A stretch of 18,511 nucleotides of DNA, taken from Kiritimatiellia bacterium (GTDB taxonomy: Bacteria; Verrucomicrobiota; Kiritimatiellia; SLAD01). Where the stretch lies: assembly GCA_007127595.1 (NCBI GenBank), contig SKZA01000049.1, forward strand, positions 1-18,511, in the 5' to 3' direction. The translations under genes and the position numbers were made by a program. The notes beneath the pieces are model-generated. The model saw nothing but the letters and a program-made list of their open reading frames with translations, did not search any database and had not been told where the DNA came from. Of this stretch, positions 7,341-14,787 are shown piece after piece. The stretch's first letter is position 1. Each line of letters begins with the position of its first letter.

Positions 7341-9244
7341 TGGCGCCGCACAAGGCCAAAGAGCGCGAGCTCTTGCGTTTCACGACGGCAGGCAGCGTGG
7401 ATGACGGCAAGAGCACCTTGATCGGCCGGATGCTGTACGACAGCAAGCAGATCTTTCAGGATCAAATGGAGGCGCTGGAACGCGCGAGCAGATTGCGCGG
7501 CGAGGAAACCGTGGATCTGGCCCTGTTGACCGACGGCCTGCGCGCCGAGCGTGAACAGCGGATTACCATCGACGTGGCCTACCGTTATTTCGCCACGCCC
7601 AAACGCAAATTCATCATCGCCGATACGCCCGGCCACGAACAGTACACGCGCAACATGGTCACGGGCGCCTCCACCGCGGATTTGGCCGTCATTCTCGTGG
7701 ACGCGCGAAAAGGCATTCTCCCGCAAAGCCGGCGCCACGGGATCATTGCGTCGTTGCTGGCGATTCCCCACGTGGTCGTGGCCATCAACAAGATGGATCT
7801 GGTCGATTACTCGGAAGAGCGCTATCGCGAACTGGTGGACGAGTATGCCGCGTTCGCCGAAAAATTGAATATTCATGATTTGGTCTTTGTGCCGATCTCC
7901 GCGTTGAAAGGCGATAACGTGGTGGAGGCGGGCGGCCGTATGCCCTGGTTTGAGGGGCGTCCGTTGCTTCCGTTTTTGGAGGACATCACCATCACGGGCT
8001 CGCGTAACCTCGTCGATTTCCGTTTGCCTGTGCAGTATGTCCTGCGACCCCATCAGGATTTTCGCGGATTTGCCGGGCGCATCGCGTCCGGCTCGATCAA
8101 GGTCGGCGAACAGGTAACGGTGCTGCCGTCCCTTTTCCATTCCCGCGTGCGTGAACTGTATGTCGGCGCACGCCGCGCAGAAGAAGCCTTTGCGCATCAG
8201 TCCGTCATGCTGACGCTGGAGGATGAAATCGACGTCAGTCGCGGCGACATGATTGTGCGCAGCCATAACCTGCCGGTGATCGACCAGGAATTCGACGCGT
8301 ACGTGTGTTGGATGGACGAGACGACGCCCATGCAGGAGGCCGGCGACTACCTGCTGCAGCATACCACCCGGACGTGCAAGGCGCATGTGAATGAGATTCT
8401 ATATCAAATGGATGTCAACACGTTGCATCGCGAGAAGGCGACGCAACTGGCCTTGAACGAGATTGGACGTGTGCGGTTCACCACATCGCAGCCACTCTTC
8501 TTCGATCCCTACGATCGGAATCGCGAGACCGGAGGTTTCATTCTCATTGATCCGGCCACGTTCCGAACCGTCGCCGCGGGGATGATCCGGTACACGACTA
8601 AAGAGACCTTGCGCGAACTGCGCCGCGAACAAGGGGAAGCACAAATTCAGCGGGTGGCCGCCACAAATGTAACGTGGGACGAAAGCCTCGTGACGCATGC
8701 GGAACGCGAGCAACAGAATCGGCATCGCGCGCTGTGCATCTGGCTGACCGGCCTGTCGGGCAGCGGCAAATCCACCATTGCGCGATGCGTGGAACGGGCG
8801 CTGTTCGATGAGGACCGGCGGGTATTCCGTCTCGACGGCGACAACGTGCGGCATGGGCTATGCGCGGACCTTGGATTCTCGCGCGAGGACCGCATGACAA
8901 ACATCCGCCGGATTGGCCACGCGGCCCGATTGTTGTACGATTCCGGGCACATGGTCATTTGTTCCTTCATTGCGCCCTATGAGGAAGATCGCGCCTTTGT
9001 GCGCGCGCTGTTCCCTGAAGAGGCCTTCATGGAGATCTATGTGAAGTGTGACATTGAGGAATGCAAACGCAGAGATCCGAAGGGGCTGTACGCGAAGGCG
9101 GAACGCGGTGAGATCAAGGGCTTTACGGGTGTCGACGACCCCTATGAGGAACCGACCCGCCCTGAACTCGTCATCGACACCACCGGCCTTGATGTGCAGG
9201 AAACGGTCGACCGCGTATTGCGTTTCGTGCGCGAGACGTTGTGA
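7340..9244 (+). CDS. cysNC: CysN/CysC bifunctional sulfate activation enzyme
   Basis: This fusion joins the ATP sulfurylase GTPase subunit with APS kinase, so one polypeptide drives APS synthesis and then makes PAPS. The N-terminal half is an EF-Tu-like GTPase: GSVDDGKS (18-25), DTPGH (95-99) and NKMD (150-153), followed by beta-barrel domains. From about residue 468 the APS kinase domain begins: WLTGLSGSGKST P-loop, RLDGDNVRHGL, NIRRIGHAARL, then SFIAPYEEDR with the expected phospho-acceptor serine and KGLYAKAERGEIKGFTG. The total of 634 residues is the standard fusion length. It overlaps cysD by one base. Retention of the kinase domain means PAPS, not just APS, is the output; no reductase or sulfotransferase follows in the window. 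Confidence 0.97.
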   Translation: MAPHKAKERELLRFTTAGSVDDGKSTLIGRMLYDSKQIFQDQMEALERASRLRGEETVDLALLTDGLRAEREQRITIDVAYRYFATPKRKFIIADTPGHEQYTRNMVTGASTADLAVILVDARKGILPQSRRHGIIASLLAIPHVVVAINKMDLVDYSEERYRELVDEYAAFAEKLNIHDLVFVPISALKGDNVVEAGGRMPWFEGRPLLPFLEDITITGSRNLVDFRLPVQYVLRPHQDFRGFAGRIASGSIKVGEQVTVLPSLFHSRVRELYVGARRAEEAFAHQSVMLTLEDEIDVSRGDMIVRSHNLPVIDQEFDAYVCWMDETTPMQEAGDYLLQHTTRTCKAHVNEILYQMDVNTLHREKATQLALNEIGRVRFTTSQPLFFDPYDRNRETGGFILIDPATFRTVAAGMIRYTTKETLRELRREQGEAQIQRVAATNVTWDESLVTHAEREQQNRHRALCIWLTGLSGSGKSTIARCVERALFDEDRRVFRLDGDNVRHGLCADLGFSREDRMTNIRRIGHAARLLYDSGHMVICSFIAPYEEDRAFVRALFPEEAFMEIYVKCDIEECKRRDPKGLYAKAERGEIKGFTGVDDPYEEPTRPELVIDTTGLDVQETVDRVLRFVRETL

Positions 9245-9387
9245 GCCGGACCTTGGCCCCGATCCATGCCGAGCTGCAGCAACTGATACGAGTGTCGTGT
9301 CCCGGAAGTTTCTTGTAAATGTGGCTGCCGTTTGTCTCGAATATCGGAGGGGACGTGGCGTTGCTCCAGAAAACAAAGGCAGATTGT

Positions 9388-9415
9388 TGGAGGGACGACC
9401 TCCGTGTCGTCCCTG
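9388..9415. repeat. Single GGAGGGACG REP-like hairpin
   Basis: GGGACGAC (9392-9399) and GTCGTCCC (9406-9413) form an 8-base stem with a 6-base loop, preceded by TGGA. Bases 9388-9414 equal the reverse complement of 3972-3998 without mismatch over 27 bases. This is therefore a second copy of one half of the paired element between dapA and dapB, here as a singlet. Confidence 0.85.
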
Positions 9416-9586
9416 AACAGCCAAGAGATATGGGGATTCTTCAGGGACACCACACCAGGGATCGCCCAAGTCGACGACAACACGGTCCAGTTCCTGAATT
9501 CCGCGTTGTCCGGGTATACAGACGATTCCAGCGTCCTTAGGGCACACTAATGGAAGGACTGAAGTTGTGCGTGGCCTATATCGTTC

Positions 9587-9614
9587 TTCGTTTGGTATGG
9601 GTAGAATATATAAT
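9587..9614 (+). promoter_or_regulatory. Putative promoter of the PAS-phosphatase gene
   Basis: A perfect TATAAT lies at 9609-9614 in a locally AT-rich stretch. The best -35 candidate is poor: TTCGTT at 9587-9592 with a 16-base spacer, or TTCTTC at 9584-9589 with 19. A start near 9621 would leave a leader of only about 14 bases, with no Shine-Dalgarno sequence, before ATG 9635. Confidence 0.45.
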
Positions 9615-9634
9615 GTGTCAATTTATTCCCCCTG

Positions 9635-10777
9635 ATGAAGACGGACTGTTCAAGCGCCGAATTGCAGCTCGATGCGATTCCTTCCGCATCGATTCTCGAT
9701 AACCTTCCCGATGGCGTGTATATCACCGACCTCGATCGCCGTATCGTATTCTGGAACAGCGCGGCGGAGCGTATCACCGGTTGGAGCCGTAAAGATGTGG
9801 TTGGGAAATGCTGTCGCGACAATGTCCTGTGCCACGTGGATAAGGACGGGCACCTTTTGTGTGGAGAGGAACATTGTCCGTTGCATCGAGCGATGGTGAC
9901 GGGACAGACAAGTCTTACCCCGCACCTTATTTTTGCGAAGCGGCGGGATCGCCGACGCGTGCCGGTGGAAGTATCGGTATCCCCGCTTTGTAACAGCGAA
10001 GGCAACGTGATCGGGGGAATCGAAGTCTTTCGTGATCTCTCATCCCAATTTGAAGACTTGGACCGGGCGCGGGCCATACAGCGCGAGGCGGTGGGAATGT
10101 ATGTGGGGCCCGATCCGCGGTTGCGTATTGGTATTCGCTATACGCCGCATGACGAAGTGGGCGGCGACTTCTATCGGGTAGAAGGCCTCGACGAAGATCA
10201 ATACGCGTTCTTTGTGGCCGACATCGTTGGTCACGGCGTACCCGCAGCCCTTTACGCAATGGAATTGCGCGCCTTGTGGGATGAGGGCGAAGAACGTGCG
10301 GCTCAGCCGGCCGCTTATCTCGATTGGTTGAGTCACCGTGTGGAAAAATTCCTGGGACTGGGGATGGGGTACTTCGCTACCGCGTTACACATGGTCTATC
10401 AGGCCGGCACCGGGGCCTTGGTTTGTGCGAGCGCCGGTCATCCGGCGCCGTTGATTGTTCGTGAGGGGGGAACGGTGGAAACGATGAGGACGTCGGGTCC
10501 GGGGCTGGGCTTGTTGCCCGACCCGCTGTACCAACCTGCCTGTGCCTGTCTCGATCCGGGCGACAGCCTGCTGATCTATACGGACGGAGCCTTTGAGATT
10601 GAGGACCGTGAAGGCGTGCCGTTGTCGGAAGAACGATTCCGGGAGTTGGTGCGTGAGGCGCGTATTGAGCGCGGCAGCTCAGCGTTGGCGGATCTCGAGG
10701 TCCACCTGTTGCGACATTCCAACCTGCTGTCTTTGCCCGATGACCTGACGTTGATCTCCCTGCATCGGAATAGATAG
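9635..10777 (+). CDS. PAS domain-containing SpoIIE/RsbU-type PP2C phosphatase
   Basis: This 380-residue cytoplasmic protein probably senses a signal through its PAS domain and dephosphorylates a serine or threonine phosphoprotein, often an anti-sigma antagonist in this family. The PAS domain spans about residues 15-135 (LPDGVYITDLDRRIVFWN, GWSRKDVVGK). It carries a cysteine-rich insert with C59, C60, C66, C76 and C81. A short helical linker (135-155) leads into the PP2C-like domain: DEVGGDF (173-179), ADIVGHG (195-201), ASAGHPAPLIV (265-275) and IYTDGAFEIED (314-324), which supply the metal-binding aspartates. No transmembrane segment is visible. ATG 9635 is the first in-frame start after a stop. 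No partner anti-sigma or STAS gene is adjacent, so the target is unknown. Confidence 0.93.
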   Translation: MKTDCSSAELQLDAIPSASILDNLPDGVYITDLDRRIVFWNSAAERITGWSRKDVVGKCCRDNVLCHVDKDGHLLCGEEHCPLHRAMVTGQTSLTPHLIFAKRRDRRRVPVEVSVSPLCNSEGNVIGGIEVFRDLSSQFEDLDRARAIQREAVGMYVGPDPRLRIGIRYTPHDEVGGDFYRVEGLDEDQYAFFVADIVGHGVPAALYAMELRALWDEGEERAAQPAAYLDWLSHRVEKFLGLGMGYFATALHMVYQAGTGALVCASAGHPAPLIVREGGTVETMRTSGPGLGLLPDPLYQPACACLDPGDSLLIYTDGAFEIEDREGVPLSEERFRELVREARIERGSSALADLEVHLLRHSNLLSLPDDLTLISLHRNR

Positions 10778-10798
10778 GGCCGGCGGGCAGGGGAGCAC

Positions 10799-10820
10799 TG
10801 AACATCCAACATTGAACGTT
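10799..10820. repeat. GAACATCCAACATTGAACG repeat string
   Basis: The sequence TGAACATCCAACATTGAACG consists of AACATTGAACG/ACATCCA-like octamer units. A longer relative lies at 18172-18207. It follows the phosphatase gene and appears to belong to a dispersed intergenic family. Confidence 0.6.
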
Positions 10821-10871
10821 ATGCATGGGGCTACTACGCTGTGGCAAACGCCTGAACGAGCGGGCAGCGCA

Positions 10872-10910
10872 TAGAAAGCGAGAAAGAGTGCACGAGAAAG
10901 TGCGAGAAAG
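10872..10910. repeat. Short CGAGAAAG tandem units
   Basis: Related units GCGAGAAAG (10878-10886), CACGAGAAAG (10891-10900) and TGCGAGAAAG (10901-10910) form a purine-rich periodic tract, with the last two exactly 10 bases apart. Its function is unknown. Confidence 0.6.
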
Positions 10911-10925
10911 GTTATATGTCTAGAC

Positions 10926-11072
10926 GTGACCTCTGTCACCCTGTCATAACCGCTGCGTACAGCGTGTTTTCGATACCGAAAAGAGGCTCTAAAAATGCCA
11001 ATAAGGCCCATTGGCATGTGTAAACTGTTGTTGCTCCAGAAGAACCGTTGATCCGCCCCGAATGGATCAACG
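10926..11072. promoter_or_regulatory. Cluster of four inverted repeats upstream of the GNAT gene
   Basis: Four perfect dyads occur in a row: GTGAC-4-GTCAC (10926-10939), CGCTG-4-CAGCG (10951-10964, followed by TGTTTT), ATGCCAAT-7-ATTGGCAT (10995-11017) and CGTTGATCC-9-GGATCAACG (11046-11072). The last ends 16 bases before the likely GNAT start. The second, with its short T-rich tail, could be a weak terminator for the upstream gene. The third and fourth could be operators or a structured RNA leader. No known riboswitch was recognised. Confidence 0.55.
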
Positions 11073-11088
11073 CTGTCGCAGAAATAAG

Positions 11089-11778
11089 ATGAGGCCCATG
11101 CAAAAAGACAGAAGCGATATTCATATTGATCAAGCGCATCCTGATGAGACGGACGCCGTGCTGCGCCTGTATATCGATCTCTTTTATGATCGGGAGCCTC
11201 TAACAAGATGTTTTGGTTTGAGCAAGGATCGCATGCTTGCGTTCGCACGAAGCATGTACGGCGGTGCGCACAGCAATCCCATTTCGAAGGGGTTTTGCTG
11301 GGTGGCACGGGATCGTCCTGCGGCGAACAAGGCCGTCGGGTTTATCGTGTGCGATGATCCGGTCGCGGAGGGCAACCAGCAGGTACCGGAAAATATTTCG
11401 GAAAAGGAAATGGAAGTGGTTTCAGCTGTGACGGCTCTAATGGAAGAAATCCGTAAGCCTGTAAAGCAGCGGATAGGATCGGAAGCGGGCAAATGCCTGC
11501 ATATAGCCGCTGTGGGGGTGGCCCCCGGTTACGAGGGCGCAGGGATCGCGACAAACCTTCTGCAAGCGGCGCTCGAGCATGCAACCGCCCGGGAGTTCGC
11601 CCATGTATTTTCGGAGTGCACGAGCACGGGTTCACGAAGGTGTCATGAAAAGCTTGGTTTCCAGTGCCTTCATTCCGTTGCTGTGGGGGAGTTTTCCGTG
11701 GACGGGGAACGACCTTTTGGACAGAACAATCTGGATATTCACCTGCTGTGGAAAGATCTGTCGAAGAGGGCGGACTGA
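11089..11778 (+). CDS. GNAT N-acetyltransferase, arylalkylamine-type
   Basis: This 229-residue protein is a GCN5-related acyl-CoA-dependent N-acyltransferase. The CoA pyrophosphate loop is visible in AAVGVAPGYEGAGIATNLL, followed by the terminal YHEKLGF-like segment RRCHEKLGF. Near the N-terminus, LFYDREPLTRCFG resembles the DEPLN-type motif of arylalkylamine (dopamine-like) acetyltransferases, which is why an amine substrate is suggested; the substrate is inference. The start is uncertain: ATG 11089 or ATG 11098 both fit, neither has a good ribosome site, and a longer frame from 11011 would read through a hairpin. The stop overlaps the next gene's start as TGATG, implying the two proteins are made together. 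Confidence 0.88.
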   Translation: MRPMQKDRSDIHIDQAHPDETDAVLRLYIDLFYDREPLTRCFGLSKDRMLAFARSMYGGAHSNPISKGFCWVARDRPAANKAVGFIVCDDPVAEGNQQVPENISEKEMEVVSAVTALMEEIRKPVKQRIGSEAGKCLHIAAVGVAPGYEGAGIATNLLQAALEHATAREFAHVFSECTSTGSRRCHEKLGFQCLHSVAVGEFSVDGERPFGQNNLDIHLLWKDLSKRAD

Positions 11779-12923
11779 TGCCGAAAAATGCAGAGCTCGT
11801 AAGGGCGTTACTCGACGATGTGTTGCACGAACTTGTAAAGAGCAGGAAAGGCAAACAGGCCATTATTGCCGTTGACGCCCCGAGCCATTCTTTCCAATGG
11901 ACAGGCGCTACAGGAGAAACGAAGACAGGGGAACCTGTCGTTGAGAGCACCCCCTATTTCATTGCGAGCATCGACAAGCTCTACAATGCCACTATCGTAA
12001 TGATGCTTGCAGAGCGCGGCGAGCTGGATATCGAACAATCCATTTGCCATTACCTTCCGGAAACCGTAACGCGGGGATTGCATCGGTATGGCGGACGTGA
12101 TCGGACGGCAGAGATCACTCTCAGGCATCTGTTGACCCACAGCTCCGGATTGGCTGATTGGTTTGAAGATTACCCCAAAGGAGGTTCAAGCCTTGCTGAA
12201 ATTGTGTTTGAAGAAGGCGACCGGAACCTGACCATCGAAGAACTGGCTGGGCATGTGCGTGATCGCCTCAGACCGCACTTCCCACCGCAGGATGTGGCCG
12301 GGAAGCGTCCAAAAATTCGGTATTCCGATACGAATTTCATACTTGTGAGCGCGATCATCGAGGCAGCGACGGCCTTGCCTTTGCATGAGGTTCATGCCCG
12401 GATGCTTTACAAGCCGTTTCACATGTGTCAGACCTACTTTCTCGATCAAAGCCAGCCACTGGCGCCTGCTTCGTCCTCCATGGTGCTACGCGCCAACGGC
12501 TTGCCCCTGCACATCCCGTTGCTGATTCAATCGGTCAACGGAATCTACAGTACGGCGCCGGATATGATGAAGTTCATAAGGCGGCTCATGAAGGGCGAAC
12601 TGTTTGCCAAACCTGAGACGCTCGCCGCCATGATGAGCCCTTGGCGCCGTTTCGGGTTTCCGATGGACCGGGCAGCGCTGCGTTCTCCGAACTGGCCGAT
12701 CGAATACGCGATGGGGATGATGCGTTTCCGTGTGCCGCGTCTGTTTACTCCCTTGGTTCCCATACCTGCGATGTTCGGTCATACAGGATCAACGGGCTGC
12801 TGGCTGTTTTACTGTCCTGCCATGGACGTGGCGACGTCCGGTTCAGTGGAAGACGCTGCCGCCGGCGCTGTGCCCTTTCAGGTCGTGCCGCAAATACTGA
12901 GGCTGCTGTTGCGACTTGGTTAG
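11778..12923 (+). CDS. Serine beta-lactamase-fold hydrolase (class C/esterase-like)
   Basis: This 381-residue protein has the penicillin-binding/beta-lactamase fold of the class C, D-aminopeptidase and esterase group. All three catalytic motifs are present: S64-I-D-K67 in FIASIDK, Y182-S-D in RYSDTNF (the YxN element as YSD), and H335-T-G in FGHTGSTG. HLLTHSSGL (118-126) and the segment GIYSTAPDMMKFIR (255-268) are also typical. No signal peptide or membrane helix is seen, so it should act in the cytosol, which argues against a periplasmic antibiotic-destroying lactamase and for an amide or ester hydrolase. ATG 11778 overlaps the GNAT stop by one base. An upstream in-frame ATG (11664) would lie inside the GNAT gene and is rejected. 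Confidence 0.9.
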   Translation: MPKNAELVRALLDDVLHELVKSRKGKQAIIAVDAPSHSFQWTGATGETKTGEPVVESTPYFIASIDKLYNATIVMMLAERGELDIEQSICHYLPETVTRGLHRYGGRDRTAEITLRHLLTHSSGLADWFEDYPKGGSSLAEIVFEEGDRNLTIEELAGHVRDRLRPHFPPQDVAGKRPKIRYSDTNFILVSAIIEAATALPLHEVHARMLYKPFHMCQTYFLDQSQPLAPASSSMVLRANGLPLHIPLLIQSVNGIYSTAPDMMKFIRRLMKGELFAKPETLAAMMSPWRRFGFPMDRAALRSPNWPIEYAMGMMRFRVPRLFTPLVPIPAMFGHTGSTGCWLFYCPAMDVATSGSVEDAAAGAVPFQVVPQILRLLLRLG

Positions 12924-13037
12924 CTGATCTGTCATCGCGCGGCTACACTGTTACTTAAACTGATCTACATACGGATGATCGCCTTTCTGTTGATCAAGAC
13001 CGCGTGATTGATGCGTGGAGCAAATTTCTGAACGCGC

Positions 13038-13069
13038 TTGACAAGCCGCGGGCGGGAGACCGATATACT
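13038..13069 (+). promoter_or_regulatory. Sigma70-like promoter of the HAD/G1PDH unit
   Basis: A perfect TTGACA (13038-13043) precedes TATACT (13064-13069) by 20 bases, or GATATA (13062-13067) by 18. Transcription would begin near 13075, leaving only a handful of bases before ATG 13082. The messenger may therefore be almost leaderless; indeed no Shine-Dalgarno sequence is present. Confidence 0.6.
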
Positions 13070-13081
13070 CGCGTCTAAGCC

Positions 13082-13741
13082 ATGTCCACTAGACCACAAA
13101 AAATGCTGGTATCTGATTTCGATGGCACGATGACGAAGTATGATTTCTTCGAGTTGGCGCGGCGGAATCTAGCATCAGCGGATGACTACGATCACTGGCA
13201 GGATTATGTTGCCGGCCGCAAAACACATTTTGACGCTGTGGCTGGCATCTTCGCATCTATACGAACGGACTGGCAGGGAATAGATGGCATACTCGACGCA
13301 ATGGAACTTGATCCGGCATTACCCGAGGCGCTGGCTCGCTTGGAGGCGGCTGGCTGGAAGATTGTCGTCGCTTCGGCGGGTTGCCGTTGGTATATCGAGC
13401 GCTTGCTGGATCGAGCCGGTGTCCGATTGGAGATACACGCCAATCCCGGCACGTTTGCTCCGGAAACCGGCCTCGTGCTTGAGCGCCCTGTGGAGTCGCC
13501 TTACTACCTGTATGAGACCGGCATCGATAAGTCCGCCATCATGCAGGCGGCGCTGGCCGAGGATGCCGATGCCGTTTTCGCGGGCGATGGCCGTCCCGAT
13601 CTCGCGCCGGCGTCTCTCGTAAAGCCATCGCATTGTTTTGCCCGCGGCTGGCTGGCGGATCAGCTCAGCCAACAAGGGACAGCTTATCATCGCTTTGAGC
13701 GATGGTCGCAGATCGCCGACCAGTTGTTGGAGTCCACATGA
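13082..13741 (+). CDS. MtnX-like HAD-IB family phosphatase
   Basis: This 219-residue protein is a haloacid dehalogenase-type phosphomonoesterase. Motif I is SDFDGTMT (nucleophile D12 and acid D14), motif II is VVASAG (S98), motif III is K150 in GIDKSAI, and motif IV is AGDGRPD (167-173). The small helical cap between motifs I and II (about residues 20-80) is that of the IB group, which includes MtnX and phosphoserine phosphatase. The methionine-salvage substrate of MtnX is not implied, since no other salvage gene is near. The stop overlaps the next gene as ATGA, tying it to a glycerol-1-phosphate dehydrogenase homologue. A small sugar or glycerol phosphate is thus a reasonable but unproven substrate. 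Confidence 0.92.
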   Translation: MSTRPQKMLVSDFDGTMTKYDFFELARRNLASADDYDHWQDYVAGRKTHFDAVAGIFASIRTDWQGIDGILDAMELDPALPEALARLEAAGWKIVVASAGCRWYIERLLDRAGVRLEIHANPGTFAPETGLVLERPVESPYYLYETGIDKSAIMQAALAEDADAVFAGDGRPDLAPASLVKPSHCFARGWLADQLSQQGTAYHRFERWSQIADQLLEST

Positions 13742-14787
13742 AGCGCACCCAAATCGCCATCCCCTCATTGGTGCGGATTAAGCCGGGCGCCCTCGACCGG
13801 ATTGGCCTGTACGCGCAGCGGCACGCGTTCCATGACGTTACGGTGTTGCATAGCGCCGACCTGAAGAGCGAATTATTACAACGGCTGAAGGAGGGGTTGA
13901 GCAAAGAAGGCATACGGGTGTTGGATTGCTGGCCCGTCCAGGACGCCTCGTTCGAGCAGGCCCGTGAGCTGTTCCCCCGTATACCCGCCCGGGCCCGCGC
14001 GGTGATCGGATGCGGGGGCGGCAAGGCGCTTGATGTCGCGAAGTATGTGGCGTTTCTAAATCGGTTGCCCTGCATGGCGGTGCCGACCTCGCTTTCCAAC
14101 GACGGATTTTGCAGTCCGCAATCAAGTTTGACGCTTGAGGGGCGCCGCAAATCGTTACCGTCGGCGATGCCTTTTGGGGTGGTGGTTGATACGGAAGTCT
14201 GTCTGGCCGCTCCGAAAATCCTTTGGCTCTCCGGCGTGGGTGACCTCGTGTCTAAACTGACAGCGGTGACGGATTGGAAATTGGCTTTTCATGCCCAGGG
14301 TTCGCCCGTAGATGATTTCGCCGCGTTGCTTTCGGATGCCACGGTTTTCCAGTTCATTGCCCGACCGCGTCGGGATCTGGAAGGGATACGTTTGCTGGCC
14401 ACTGCCTTGATGTTAAACGGTGTCGCCATGGAAGTGTGTGGATCGTCACGTCCGGCGAGTGGCAGCGAGCATTTGATTTCGCATGCCCTCGATGCGCTCG
14501 GAGGGTCGCCGCGGCTGCATGGCCTGCAAGTGGGTGTCGCCACCTACCTGGTTAGTCTATTACAGGAGCGCAACGCGGATACCATTGCCAGCCTATTTGC
14601 CGAGACCGGTTTCTGGGCGGCCATTGCCGAAGATCCTTTTCGTCGCGCCGATTGGCTGGAGGCCGTGCGCCGCGCGCCTTCCATCAAGCAGGACTATTAT
14701 ACCGTGCTCGCTTCGCGCGACTGTCTGCCCGAGGTGGAGGAGTTCTTGCGATCCGACCCCCATTTACAGGGTTGTTTCACAGATTGA
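13738..14787 (+). CDS. sn-Glycerol-1-phosphate dehydrogenase family protein
   Basis: Members of this family reduce dihydroxyacetone phosphate to sn-glycerol 1-phosphate, the backbone of archaeal lipids; bacterial AraM is a relative. The 349-residue length fits. The dinucleotide motif GCGGGKALDVAK (91-102), VPTSLSNDG (115-123), DTEVC and SGVGDL (165-170, D169) lead to SSRPASGSEHLISHA (236-250), with H245, and LHGLQVGV (260-267), with H261. D169, H245 and H261 sit where the metal ligands of this fold lie, so the enzyme looks active. The ATG at 13738 overlaps the phosphatase stop by four bases; the in-frame ATG at 13702 lies inside that gene. Related folds (3-dehydroquinate synthase, iron alcohol dehydrogenases) are alternatives but fit less well. 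Confidence 0.88.
   Translation: MKRTQIAIPSLVRIKPGALDRIGLYAQRHAFHDVTVLHSADLKSELLQRLKEGLSKEGIRVLDCWPVQDASFEQARELFPRIPARARAVIGCGGGKALDVAKYVAFLNRLPCMAVPTSLSNDGFCSPQSSLTLEGRRKSLPSAMPFGVVVDTEVCLAAPKILWLSGVGDLVSKLTAVTDWKLAFHAQGSPVDDFAALLSDATVFQFIARPRRDLEGIRLLATALMLNGVAMEVCGSSRPASGSEHLISHALDALGGSPRLHGLQVGVATYLVSLLQERNADTIASLFAETGFWAAIAEDPFRRADWLEAVRRAPSIKQDYYTVLASRDCLPEVEEFLRSDPHLQGCFTD

Larger units (their letters stand above)
9245..9634. other. Intergenic gap with REP-like element and promoter
   Basis: The gap of about 390 bases holds one REP-like hairpin (9388-9415) and a TATAAT box near its right end, both listed separately. No rho-independent terminator with a T-run was found after cysNC. A short open stretch (about 9423-9550, + strand) reads like protein but has no start or ribosome site of its own; it may be a gene remnant. 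Confidence 0.6.
10778..11088. other. Intergenic region with repeats and dyads
   Basis: No supported gene was seen in this gap of about 310 bases. It holds a GAACATCCAACATTGAACG string, a run of CGAGAAAG units, and four inverted repeats, each listed separately. The right part is less GC-rich than the flanking genes. Confidence 0.6.

Noticed and set aside
6812..8386. 524-codon open frame on the - strand
   Set aside because: It lies wholly opposite cysD and cysNC, which carry full catalytic motifs; the antisense frame has no recognisable domain and reflects codon bias in GC-rich DNA.
9392..9413. Rho-independent terminator after cysNC
   Set aside because: The hairpin has no T-run, lies about 150 bases past the stop codon, and matches the REP-like family.
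11046..11072. Integron attC site ahead of the acetyltransferase
   Set aside because: The dyad GTTGATC/GATCAAC does not fit the GTTRRRY/RYYYAAC core, and no matching site follows the downstream gene.
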